Origin: an uncultured Algibacter sp.
GTDB taxonomy: Bacteria > Bacteroidota > Bacteroidia > Flavobacteriales > Flavobacteriaceae
Direction of reading: 5' to 3'
DNA: 64,000 nucleotides
Assembly: GCF_947495675.1 (NCBI RefSeq)
Contig: NZ_CANLZX010000005.1
Location: 1-64,000, forward strand
The notes below the pieces were generated by a model. That model was not told the origin of the DNA. It saw only the letters and a program-made list of their open reading frames with translations, and ran no database searches. The position numbers and the translations under genes were made by a program. How positions within the stretch are numbered: the first letter of the stretch is position 1; each line of letters opens with the position of its first letter. Below are positions 39,330-47,342 of the stretch, in pieces.

Positions 39330-40409
39330 ATGATAGTAGAAGATTTCATTCCAAAATCAAGTTCAAAAAGTATAGAAAAAGGTAGTTTCACTTGGTCATC
39401 ACCAAGTAATATTGCTTTAGTTAAATATTGGGGGAAGAAAGCGCATCAAATACCAGAAAACCCATCTATAAGTTTTACACTTAATAATTGTAAAACAACT
39501 ACAACTTTGAGTTTTTCAAAAAAAGAAACTAATAATAGCTTTTCATTTGAAGTTTATTTAGATGATGAAAAGAAAGATGATTTCAAACCAAAAATTGAAA
39601 CTTTTTTTAAACGTGTTGAAGTTTATTTGCCTTTTTTAAAGGATTATCATTTTAAAATAGAAACATCAAATACTTTTCCACATAGTTCTGGTATTGCATC
39701 TTCGGCCTCTGGTATGAGTGCTTTAGCGTTGTGCTTAATGAGTATTGAGAAAACACTAAGCCCTAGCATATCTGAAGAAAGTTTTACTAAAAAAGCCTCG
39801 TTTTTAGCTCGTTTGGGCTCTGGTAGTGCTTGTAGAAGTTTAGAAGGTAATTTAGTTGTTTGGGGAAAGCATATTGAAATTGATGGAAGCTCTGATTTAT
39901 TCGGCGTTAAATATCCTTATCAAGTGCATCAAAACTTTAAAAACTACCAAGACACAATATTGCTTGTAGATAAAGGAGAAAAACAAGTGAGTAGTACTTT
40001 AGGGCATAATTTAATGCACGATCATCCTTTTGCTCAAGAACGCTTTAAGCAAGCTAATAAAAACCTATCAGATATAATCTCAATATTAAAAACAGGTGAT
40101 TTAGATAAATTTATTGCACTTGTAGAAAGTGAAGCATTAACGTTACATGCAATGATGATGACAAGCATGCCGTATTTTATTTTAATGAAACCTAATACAT
40201 TAGAAATTTTAAATAAAATATGGGCTTATAGAAATACTTCAGGTTCAAAAGTTTGTTTTACTTTAGATGCTGGAGCAAATGTGCATGTGCTTTATCCTGA
40301 GAATGAAGCTGCTCAAGTATTAGAATTCATTCAGAATGAATTAGTTGCATATTGTCAAAATGGACAGTATATTTGCGACGTTATTGGTTTGGGGGCTAAT
40401 AAAATGTAA
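39330..40409 (+). CDS. mvaD: Diphosphomevalonate decarboxylase
   Basis: This 359-residue GHMP-superfamily enzyme begins with SPSNIALVKYWGKK (24-37), then HSSGIASSASG (118-128, ATP-binding loop), GSGSACRS (163-170) and TLDAGANVH with catalytic Asp313. It makes isopentenyl diphosphate from mevalonate diphosphate with ATP and loss of CO2. It is followed by a mevalonate-kinase-like gene and a UbiA prenyltransferase, so this is the mevalonate route to isoprenoids that flavobacteria are known to use. Confidence 0.95.
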   Translation: MIVEDFIPKSSSKSIEKGSFTWSSPSNIALVKYWGKKAHQIPENPSISFTLNNCKTTTTLSFSKKETNNSFSFEVYLDDEKKDDFKPKIETFFKRVEVYLPFLKDYHFKIETSNTFPHSSGIASSASGMSALALCLMSIEKTLSPSISEESFTKKASFLARLGSGSACRSLEGNLVVWGKHIEIDGSSDLFGVKYPYQVHQNFKNYQDTILLVDKGEKQVSSTLGHNLMHDHPFAQERFKQANKNLSDIISILKTGDLDKFIALVESEALTLHAMMMTSMPYFILMKPNTLEILNKIWAYRNTSGSKVCFTLDAGANVHVLYPENEAAQVLEFIQNELVAYCQNGQYICDVIGLGANKM

Positions 40410-40437
40410 TATGCTAATATTTTGTTTAAAAAAATAG

Positions 40438-40445
40438 TATATTTG
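40438..40445 (+). promoter_or_regulatory. Possible promoter -7 element before the GHMP kinase
   Basis: TATATTTG matches TAnnTTTG in the 68-base gap after mvaD. The nearest TTG (40422-40424) is only 13 bases upstream, shorter than usual. Confidence 0.3.
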
Positions 40446-40477
40446 TTAAACATGTTGTCTCAAACAAAGTATCTTTT

Positions 40478-41407
40478 ATGAAAGGACCTCTATTTTACTC
40501 AAAAATTTTACTCTTTGGTGAGTATGGAATCATTAAAGATTCTAAAGGTTTATCAATTCCTTATAGTTTTTATAATGGTGCTTTAAAGAAAGATGAAAAT
40601 CCTTCTGATGAAGCTATAAAATCGAACACAAGCTTAAAAAGATTTGCTAAGCATATCCAGAGTATTGATACTGCTATTGTTCGTTTTGATAATAAACGCT
40701 TACAAGACGATGTGAATTCTGGTATGTACTTTGATTCGTCAATACCACAAGGCTATGGTGTAGGAAGTAGTGGAGCTTTAGTGGCAGCCCTTTATGATAA
40801 ATATGCCTTTGATAAAATTACGGTACTCGAGAATTTAACAAGAGAGAAATTATTAAAACTAAAAGCAATATTTTCTGCAATGGAATCTTTTTTCCACGGA
40901 AAATCTTCTGGTTTAGATCCTTTAAATAGTTATTTAAGCATTCCAATTCTTATTAACTCCAAAGATAATATTGAAGCAACAGGTATTCCGGCACAACAAA
41001 GTGATGGTAAGGGTGCTGTGTTTTTGTTAGATAGTGGAATTATTGGCGAAACGGCACCAATGGTAAGTTTATTTATGGAAAACATGAAGCAAGAAGGCTT
41101 CCGTAGCATGCTTAAAAATCAGTTTATAAAACATACAGATGCCTGTGTTGACGATTTCTTAAAAGGCGATATAAAGTCTCTTTTTAGAAACACCAAACAA
41201 CTTTCAAAAATTGTTTTGAATAATTTTAAACCCATGATTCCTAATCAATTTCATGACCTTTGGAAAAAAGGATTGGATACCAACGATTATTATTTAAAGC
41301 TTTGTGGTTCAGGTGGTGGAGGTTATATACTTGGGTTTACTCAAGATATTAAAAAAGCAAAACAAGCATTATCAGATTATAAGTTAGAAGTCGTTTATAA
41401 CTTCTAA
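40478..41407 (+). CDS. GHMP kinase, probable mevalonate kinase
   Basis: This 309-residue protein has the GHMP features SKILLFGEYGII (8-19), PQGYGVGSSGALVAAL (90-105, phosphate-binding loop) and the C-terminal KLCGSGGGGYILGF glycine motif. LFGEY resembles the LFGEHAVV start of mevalonate kinase. Its place between mvaD and a prenyltransferase supports phosphorylation of mevalonate or phosphomevalonate. Which of the two kinase steps it performs cannot be settled from sequence alone. Confidence 0.8.
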   Translation: MKGPLFYSKILLFGEYGIIKDSKGLSIPYSFYNGALKKDENPSDEAIKSNTSLKRFAKHIQSIDTAIVRFDNKRLQDDVNSGMYFDSSIPQGYGVGSSGALVAALYDKYAFDKITVLENLTREKLLKLKAIFSAMESFFHGKSSGLDPLNSYLSIPILINSKDNIEATGIPAQQSDGKGAVFLLDSGIIGETAPMVSLFMENMKQEGFRSMLKNQFIKHTDACVDDFLKGDIKSLFRNTKQLSKIVLNNFKPMIPNQFHDLWKKGLDTNDYYLKLCGSGGGGYILGFTQDIKKAKQALSDYKLEVVYNF

Positions 41408-41476
41408 AAGCCATTTACTGTTTATTCTAAAATGTTATCTAGAACCAGATTCAGGATTTCATCAAACTTTTTTTAA

Positions 41477-42379
41477 ATGTTAACAAGAAGGCAGAAACAT
41501 ATACTACTCAAATTTTTCAGTATGTTTTCTGTAATTAGAGGCTACAATATTCTGGTTGTTGTAATTGCTCAATATCTTACTTCAATTTACATTTTAGCTC
41601 ACGATAAGCCATTAAAGCAGGTCGTTTTAGATTTAAATCTACTTATGCTAGTGTTAGCATCAGCAGCAACTATAGCAGCAGGCTATATTATTAATAGTTT
41701 TTACGATTCAGAAAAAGATTTAATAAACCGCCCAATAAAATCTAGATTAGATAGGTTGGTTAGCCAAAACACCAAACTCTCCTTTTATTTTGTATTAAAT
41801 TTTATTGCAGTAATTATGGCCAGTTATGTGTCGTTTAAGGCTGTAATTTTCTTTTCATTATACATTTTTGGTATTTGGTTTTATTCACATAAATTAAAAA
41901 AAATGCCATTTGTAGGTAATCTAACATCGGCCATTTTAACTATTACACCATTCTTCGCCATTTTTATGTATTACAAAAATTTTGAAACCGTAATTTTTGT
42001 ACATGCTATATTCTTGTTTTTAATGATTTCAATGCGAGAACTTACTAAAGATTTAGAAAACATAAAAGGAGATATTGCGCAGAATTACGTAACAATACCT
42101 GTGGCTTACGGGGAAAAAACATCAAAAATAATGTTAACTATTTTAGCGGTTTTAACGATAATACCAACCTATTTATTGCTATATCGTTTTGAAGTAGGAC
42201 ATATGTATCTCTTTTTTTATTTAAGCTTTTGTTTGCTCGTAATTTTTCTGTTTTTACTATGGCAATCAAAAACCAAAATACAGTATTTAATATTACACAA
42301 TATTTTAAAATTTATCATTCTAGCAGGCGTCTTTAGTATTTTACTAATCGATGTAAGTGTTATTTTAAATAGAATTTAA
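41477..42379 (+). CDS. UbiA-family prenyltransferase (GGGP geranylgeranyltransferase-like)
   Basis: This 300-residue membrane protein has about 8-9 hydrophobic helices and two Asp-rich UbiA motifs: NSFYDSEKDLINRP (about 73-86) and MRELTKDLENIKGD (about 189-202). The INRP ending of the first motif and KGD of the second resemble the branch annotated as geranylgeranylglycerol-phosphate geranylgeranyltransferase. It attaches a polyprenyl chain to an acceptor in the inner membrane. The acceptor in bacteria is not established; a quinone or heme precursor is possible. A terminator follows directly. Confidence 0.82.
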   Translation: MLTRRQKHILLKFFSMFSVIRGYNILVVVIAQYLTSIYILAHDKPLKQVVLDLNLLMLVLASAATIAAGYIINSFYDSEKDLINRPIKSRLDRLVSQNTKLSFYFVLNFIAVIMASYVSFKAVIFFSLYIFGIWFYSHKLKKMPFVGNLTSAILTITPFFAIFMYYKNFETVIFVHAIFLFLMISMRELTKDLENIKGDIAQNYVTIPVAYGEKTSKIMLTILAVLTIIPTYLLLYRFEVGHMYLFFYLSFCLLVIFLFLLWQSKTKIQYLILHNILKFIILAGVFSILLIDVSVILNRI

Positions 42380-42417
42380 TTTATTTGGGTTTTCTAAAAG
42401 TTGGGTTATAGGTCAAT

Positions 42418-42440
42418 GGTACTTACTAGTACCTCTTTTT
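42418..42440 (+). terminator. Intrinsic terminator after the isoprenoid genes
   Basis: GGTACT (42418-42423) pairs with AGTACC (42428-42433) around a TACT loop and is followed by TCTTTTTT. It lies 38 bases after the UbiA-family stop. Confidence 0.65.
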
Positions 42441-42516
42441 TGGTTTTCAACTTTAATCCCTAACCTAAAAGCAACAAATCAATAAACATTAAATATAGAA
42501 TCATAATTTTTAAGTA

Positions 42517-42524
42517 TATCTTTG
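42517..42524 (+). promoter_or_regulatory. Promoter -7 element of the RluB-like gene
   Basis: TATCTTTG matches TAnnTTTG and ends 16 bases before the ATG at 42541, so the leader would be about 10 nt. It lies downstream of a terminator, as expected for a new transcription unit. No clear -33 TTG. Confidence 0.5.
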
Positions 42525-42540
42525 CACAAAATATAAAGTA

Positions 42541-43383
42541 ATGAATAAGAATCAAGGGAGTAAAGGAAAAGGAAAACCATCTGGACGTGGAAAAGGAAAC
42601 ACACGTTCTACAAGTTATGCAAGAGGAAATGCACCTATTAAAAAAAATACTCAAGCACCTAAAAAAACAGGAAATCCTGATGAAATTAGGTTAAATAAAT
42701 ATATAGCTAATTCTGGTATATGCTCGCGTCGTGAGGCAGATGAACATATAGCAATAGGTTTAGTAACCGTAAATGGTAAAGTAATTACCGAAATGGGATA
42801 TAAAGTAAAGTTAGCAGATGAGGTTAAATATGATGGCTCACGAATAAACCCAGAGAAAAAAGCCTATGTGTTATTAAACAAACCAAAAGGTTTTGCAACA
42901 ACAACTAGCGAAGGTAAAGGACGTACAGTTATGGATTTAGTTGCAAATGCTACAGATTCGCGAATTAAACCTATTGGGCGTTTAGGAAGAAACTCTAAGG
43001 GATTATTGTTGTTTACTAATGATGATTCAGTTGCTAAAAAATTCACAAATTCTAAAAATGGGGTAGCCCGTTTATTTCATATAGAATTAGATAAAAATTT
43101 AATATTAGAAGATTTAAAAAAGATTCAAGCTGGTTTTAAGGTAGAAGGAAAATTAATTGAAGTTGAAGAAATTAGTTATATTGATGGTGCTTCAAAAAAA
43201 GAAATAGGCTTAAAAATTAAAAATACTGGAAACACAATAATTCGTACCATCTTTGAATATTTAAAGTACGAAATAGTAAGCTTAGATTGTGTTGCTATTG
43301 GTCACTTAACCAAAAAAGATATTCCTCGCGGACATTGGAAACACTTAACAGAGCAAGAATTGAATACTTTGAAAATGTTGTAA
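42541..43383 (+). CDS. RsuA/RluB-type pseudouridine synthase homologue lacking the catalytic Asp
   Basis: This 280-residue protein has a basic low-complexity tail (1-46, rich in Lys, Gly, Arg and Asn), an S4 RNA-binding domain (about 49-97, RLNKYIANSGICSRREAD) and a pseudouridine-synthase domain. The family motif GRLD..T.GLLLLTND reads GRLGRNSKGLLLFTND (146-161), with Gly149 (codon gga) in place of the catalytic Asp. Other family marks are kept (LLNKPKGF, then LFHIELDK). It may bind rRNA without isomerising uridine, or act as an assembly factor. No frameshift is visible. Confidence 0.85.
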   Translation: MNKNQGSKGKGKPSGRGKGNTRSTSYARGNAPIKKNTQAPKKTGNPDEIRLNKYIANSGICSRREADEHIAIGLVTVNGKVITEMGYKVKLADEVKYDGSRINPEKKAYVLLNKPKGFATTTSEGKGRTVMDLVANATDSRIKPIGRLGRNSKGLLLFTNDDSVAKKFTNSKNGVARLFHIELDKNLILEDLKKIQAGFKVEGKLIEVEEISYIDGASKKEIGLKIKNTGNTIIRTIFEYLKYEIVSLDCVAIGHLTKKDIPRGHWKHLTEQELNTLKML

Positions 43384-43546
43384 TACAATTAATTTATTTC
43401 ATTGTTTTTATAATAATAATTCTTAAGTTTTTTATAGATTACCTTGGTGTATTTTATAGAACTCTTGTAGGTTTATTATGTCATTTTTTATATATAACTA
43501 GATATTTGTTTAATACCAGGAAACTTTCTTTTGTATTGCGTTTTTT

Positions 43547-43629
43547 ACGTTAGGGATAGTAACGGAAAGCCCACAGCGAGGTACGAGCGAGGACTTATAG
43601 TGTATAGCCCGACCCTTGTGGTAACGCCC
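43547..43629 (+). repeat. REP-like interspersed repeat, copy 1
   Basis: This GC-rich element of about 83 bp starts CGTTAGGGATAGTAACGG and ends CGACCC...GGTAACGCCC, in otherwise AT-rich DNA. It aligns with 51539-51624 along its length in the same orientation. The ends are mutually inverted (CGTTA/TAACG). Short open frames across it are not genes. Confidence 0.7.
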
Positions 43630-43662
43630 AAAAAAAATATTTCAAAAAAAATATTAAAAATG

Positions 43663-43692
43663 TTTGGTGTGTCAAAAAATAAATTACATTTG
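43663..43692 (+). promoter_or_regulatory. Near-consensus promoter upstream of the speA leader
   Basis: TTTG (43663-43666), an 18-nt spacer, then TACATTTG (43685-43692) match the Bacteroidota consensus at both elements. Transcription would start near 43699, about 285 nt ahead of the speA start. Confidence 0.7.
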
Positions 43693-43698
43693 CGCACT

Positions 43699-43900
43699 TT
43701 TTTAAGCGAAATAACTTAAAAATTAGCTGAACACATTGAACCCTGTTTGTATGTTCGGGCTTTTGAAAATTAGGAAGTCATATTCAAAAGCAGCTTACAG
43801 ATTAAGCGACCGAATTTTAAAGCTAACTTCCGTTTCTCCAATACATGCTATACAGCATGAATATGCCTTTGTGCCCACTACCGAAAAGGAATTTCGTATT
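43699..43900 (+). ncRNA. Candidate structured leader RNA or small RNA upstream of speA
   Basis: Downstream of a strong promoter the sequence can fold into a closed three-way junction. TTCGG (43754-43758) pairs with CCGAA (43810-43814). It encloses a 9-bp hairpin (GCTTTTGAA 43759-43767 with TTCAAAAGC 43783-43791) and a 5-bp hairpin (GCTTA 43793-43797 with TAAGC 43803-43807). The first hairpin's loop (GGAAGT, 43773-43778) can pair with ACTTCC (43826-43831), a pseudoknot. Two more hairpins follow: CATGCT/AGCATG (43844-43859) and CGAAA/TTTCG (43882-43896). No coding frame is convincing. It could be a riboswitch-like leader for polyamine genes, or a free RNA such as 6S; I do not recognise the family. 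From 43384 to 43984 the region otherwise holds only the repeat and promoter. Confidence 0.5.
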
Positions 43901-43984
43901 TGATATTGTTAAATTTTTATTGGCTTAACGTGTAGTTAATACACTTATTACATCTTTAACTTTTATTAAAATTTACTTTTTACA

Positions 43985-45436
43985 TTGAATACAAAATATA
44001 TTGATTTAATCAATCAAACTTACGAGTTCCCTCAAGAGGAATTTAAAGTTGAAAAGGGACAGTTGCATTTTCATGATATTGACTTAATGCAATTAACAAA
44101 ACAGTATGGTGCACCACTAAAATTCACATATTTACCTCAAATATCTAACAATATTAATAAGGCAAAAATGTGGTTTGCTAATGCTATTGAGAAATATAAT
44201 TACAAAGGAAATTATAATTATTGCTACTGTACAAAAAGCAGTCATTTTAAACATGTTTTAGATGAAGCTTTAAAGAACGATATACATATTGAAACATCGT
44301 CGGCTTTTGATATTGATATTGTTGAAAGCTTAAAAGCAGATGGTAGGATTACAGATAATACATATGTAATTAGCAATGGTTTTAAACGTGCACAGTACGT
44401 TACAAACATTGCGCGGTTAATCAATAATGGGCATAAAAATGCGATTCCAATTATAGATAATTACGAAGAAATAGATTTACTTTCTCAAGAGATTAATGGT
44501 AAATTTAATGTTGGAATTAGAATTGCATCTGAAGAAGAACCAAAGTTTGAGTTTTATACATCGCGTTTAGGTATAGGTTACAAAAACATTGTGCCTTTTT
44601 ATAAAAACCAAATTGCTAATAATGAAAAAGTTGAGCTAAAAATGCTACACTTTTTTATTAATACAGGTATTCGTGATAATGCTTATTACTGGAACGAATT
44701 ATTAAAGTGTTTAAAGGTTTACACAAATTTGAAAAAGATTTGTCCAACTTTAAATAGCTTAAATATTGGTGGTGGTTTTCCTATTAAAAACTCATTAGCT
44801 TTTGAGTTTGATTACGAGTATATGATAGATGAAATTATCAATCAAATTAAACTAACTTGTGAGGAAGAAGAAGTAGATGTACCAAATATTTTCACAGAGT
44901 TTGGAAGCTTTACAGTAGGCGAAAGTGGCGGTGCTATTTATGAAGTACTTTACCAAAAACAACAAAACGATCGTGAAAAATGGAACATGATAAACTCATC
45001 TTTTATTACAACATTACCAGATACTTGGGCTATTAATAAACGTTTTATAATGTTAGCAATAAATCGTTGGCAAGATAGTTATGAGCGTGTATTATTGGGA
45101 GGGTTAACTTGTGATAGCGATGATTATTATAACAGCGAACAGCATATGAATGCTATTTATATGCCAAAATATAACAAAGACAAACCTTTGTATATAGGTT
45201 TTTTTAACACCGGAGCTTACCAAGAAACTATTGGTGGTTTTGGCGGTTTACAACATTGTTTAATTCCGTCGCCTAAGCATATCTTAATTAATAGAGATGC
45301 CAATGGAAACATAACGACTGAATTATTTAGTGAACAACAAAAAAGTGAAGACTTACTTAAAATATTAGGTTATGATAAGCGTCAAGATCAAATTGTTAAA
45401 GATGACGCTTTAGAATTAACCAAATCTCATTCATAG
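43985..45436 (+). CDS. speA: Arginine decarboxylase (biosynthetic, PLP fold III)
   Basis: This 483-residue protein starts at TTG 43985; no in-frame ATG exists before residue 35, which would cut into the conserved FHDIDLMQL start of the domain. PLP-binding Lys84 lies in YCTKSSH, followed by ETSSAFDI (103-110), IGGGFP (261-266) and GLTCDSDD (373-380), which holds the catalytic Cys-Asp pair. It converts arginine to agmatine. speB follows by 4 bases. The length is shorter than E. coli SpeA but usual for the Bacteroidota form. A non-ATG start and a long leader suggest restrained or regulated translation. Confidence 0.92.
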   Translation: MNTKYIDLINQTYEFPQEEFKVEKGQLHFHDIDLMQLTKQYGAPLKFTYLPQISNNINKAKMWFANAIEKYNYKGNYNYCYCTKSSHFKHVLDEALKNDIHIETSSAFDIDIVESLKADGRITDNTYVISNGFKRAQYVTNIARLINNGHKNAIPIIDNYEEIDLLSQEINGKFNVGIRIASEEEPKFEFYTSRLGIGYKNIVPFYKNQIANNEKVELKMLHFFINTGIRDNAYYWNELLKCLKVYTNLKKICPTLNSLNIGGGFPIKNSLAFEFDYEYMIDEIINQIKLTCEEEEVDVPNIFTEFGSFTVGESGGAIYEVLYQKQQNDREKWNMINSSFITTLPDTWAINKRFIMLAINRWQDSYERVLLGGLTCDSDDYYNSEQHMNAIYMPKYNKDKPLYIGFFNTGAYQETIGGFGGLQHCLIPSPKHILINRDANGNITTELFSEQQKSEDLLKILGYDKRQDQIVKDDALELTKSHS

Positions 45437-45440
45437 TAAA

Positions 45441-46376
45441 ATGGAAAATACATACGCAGGAATTCCTGAAGAATTAGCAAAATTAGAGCAAGCAAAAATT
45501 GTTTTAATTCCTGTGCCTTACGATGGTACAAGTACATGGCAAAAAGGTGCCGATAAAGGCCCAAAGGCTTTTTTAGATGCTTCGGAAAACATGGAGCTTT
45601 ATGATATTGAAACCGGAACAGAAGTTTATAAACAAGGTGTGTTTTTAGCTGATGCGGTTACAGAAGATGCTTCGCCAGAGGCCATGGTTGAGGCGGTGCA
45701 TCAAGCCACTAAAAAGTATATTAAAAAAAATAAATTCGTTACTATTTTTGGAGGCGAGCACTCCATTTCTATTGGTACTATTCGTGCCTTTAACGAGATG
45801 TACCCTAGTTTAACGGTATTGCATATTGATGCGCATGCCGATTTAAGAAAGGAGTACGAGGGTTCTACTTGCAATCATGCTTGTGCGGTTTACGAAGCAA
45901 GCCAGAATACAAACCTTATTCAGGTAGGAATTCGCTCTATGGATATTATTGAAAAAACGGTAATGGACGAGGAGAAAACCTATTTTGCACACGATATGGC
46001 GATGGATGATACTTGGATGGATTCGGCTATCGATCAAATGACAGAAAATGTGTTTATTACTTTCGATTTAGATGCTTTCGATCCTTCAATTTTACCAAGT
46101 ACAGGAACGCCAGAACCAGGTGGATTATTATGGTATGAAACCCTAGAGTTCTTAAAACAAGTTTTTGAAGAGAAAAACGTGGTGGGATTTGATATTGTTG
46201 AATTATGCCCAAATAAAAAAGAAAAATCATCAGACTTTTTAGCTGCTAAACTTTACTATAAAATGTTAAGCTATAAGTTTGTAAATGAGGCTGTAGAAGC
46301 CGATTACGATAACAATTACGAAAACCCAAAACAAAAAACGAATACTTTAAAATTTACTGACGATGACAACTACTAA
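45441..46376 (+). CDS. speB: Agmatinase
   Basis: This 311-residue ureohydrolase has all Mn ligands: GGEHS (His107), HIDAHADLR (Asp130, His132, Asp134) and TFDLDAFDPS (Asp209, Asp211). It hydrolyses agmatine to putrescine and urea, directly after arginine decarboxylase. It starts 4 bases after the speA stop and overlaps the next gene by 14 bases, so the three are co-translated. Confidence 0.94.
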   Translation: MENTYAGIPEELAKLEQAKIVLIPVPYDGTSTWQKGADKGPKAFLDASENMELYDIETGTEVYKQGVFLADAVTEDASPEAMVEAVHQATKKYIKKNKFVTIFGGEHSISIGTIRAFNEMYPSLTVLHIDAHADLRKEYEGSTCNHACAVYEASQNTNLIQVGIRSMDIIEKTVMDEEKTYFAHDMAMDDTWMDSAIDQMTENVFITFDLDAFDPSILPSTGTPEPGGLLWYETLEFLKQVFEEKNVVGFDIVELCPNKKEKSSDFLAAKLYYKMLSYKFVNEAVEADYDNNYENPKQKTNTLKFTDDDNY

Positions 46377-47340
46377 AGGACCAATTTCTCAATTTATTGA
46401 AACGCATTATTTGCATTTTAATGCAGCAGCTTTAGTGGATGCTGCTAAGGGCTATGAAGCACAATTGGAGTCTGGTGCTAAAATGTTAGTATCGCTTGCT
46501 GGTGCCATGAGTACTGCCGAATTAGGTAAAAGTTTTGCCGAAATGATTCGTCAGGATAAAGTACATATCATTTCTTGTACAGGAGCAAACTTAGAAGAGG
46601 ATATCATGAATTTGGTAGCACATTCGCATTATAAACGTGTACCAAATTATCGCGATTTAACACCTCAAGATGAGTGGGATTTGTTAGAAAAAGGATTAAA
46701 CCGTGTAACCGATACCTGTATTCCAGAGCATGAAGCATTCCGTCGTTTACAAGAGCATATCTATAAAATATGGAAAGATGCCGAAGCTAAAGGTGAGCGC
46801 TATTTACCACATGAGTATATGTACAAAATGTTATTGTCTGGAGTGTTAGAGCAATACTACGAAATCGATTTAAAAGATTCTTGGATGTATGCTGCAGCCG
46901 AAAAAAACTTACCAATAGTATGCCCAGGTTGGGAAGATAGTACTATGGGGAATATTTTTGCTAGCTACGTTTTAAAAGGCGATTTAAAGGCAAGCACCAT
47001 GAAATCGGGTATAGAGTACATGACGTTTTTAGCAGATTGGTATACTAACAACTCATCAAAAGGTATTGGGTTTTTCCAAATTGGTGGAGGTATAGCTGGC
47101 GATTTTCCAATATGCGTTGTGCCAATGTTATATCAAGATATGGAGCGCACAGACACACCATTTTGGAGCTATTTTTGTCAAATTTCAGATTCTACAACAA
47201 GTTATGGTTCATATTCTGGAGCTGTACCAAACGAAAAAATTACTTGGGGAAAATTAGATATAAATACACCAAAATTTATTGTGGAGAGTGATGCTACTAT
47301 TGTTGCACCTTTAATTTTTGCTTACCTTTTGGGTCAGTAA
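46363..47340 (+). CDS. Deoxyhypusine-synthase-family protein lacking the catalytic lysine
   Basis: This 325-residue Rossmann-type protein is homologous to deoxyhypusine synthase: SLAGAMS (44-50), SCTGANLEED (71-80, NAD site) and IGGGIAGDFPICVVP (240-254). In the eukaryotic enzyme the GGG is followed by the imine-forming Lys (GGGVVKHH); here that position is Gly246. Bacteria lack eIF5A, the usual substrate, so this branch is thought to act on free polyamines. Position right after speA-speB (14-bp overlap) supports a spermidine- or homospermidine-type reaction. The exact product is unknown. Confidence 0.85.
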   Translation: MTTTKGPISQFIETHYLHFNAAALVDAAKGYEAQLESGAKMLVSLAGAMSTAELGKSFAEMIRQDKVHIISCTGANLEEDIMNLVAHSHYKRVPNYRDLTPQDEWDLLEKGLNRVTDTCIPEHEAFRRLQEHIYKIWKDAEAKGERYLPHEYMYKMLLSGVLEQYYEIDLKDSWMYAAAEKNLPIVCPGWEDSTMGNIFASYVLKGDLKASTMKSGIEYMTFLADWYTNNSSKGIGFFQIGGGIAGDFPICVVPMLYQDMERTDTPFWSYFCQISDSTTSYGSYSGAVPNEKITWGKLDINTPKFIVESDATIVAPLIFAYLLGQ

Positions 47341-47342
47341 TC

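Noticed and set aside
43287..43719. Open frames of 88 and 62 codons across the end of the RluB-like gene, the REP-like repeat and the speA promoter
   Set aside because: They run over the repeat and promoter, have no family signature, and have a composition unlike real genes here.
43699..43984. tmRNA, SRP RNA or RNase P RNA in the speA leader
   Set aside because: I find no tag-peptide frame, no SRP apical-loop motif and no RNase P core motifs; a covariance-model search would be needed to exclude other known families.
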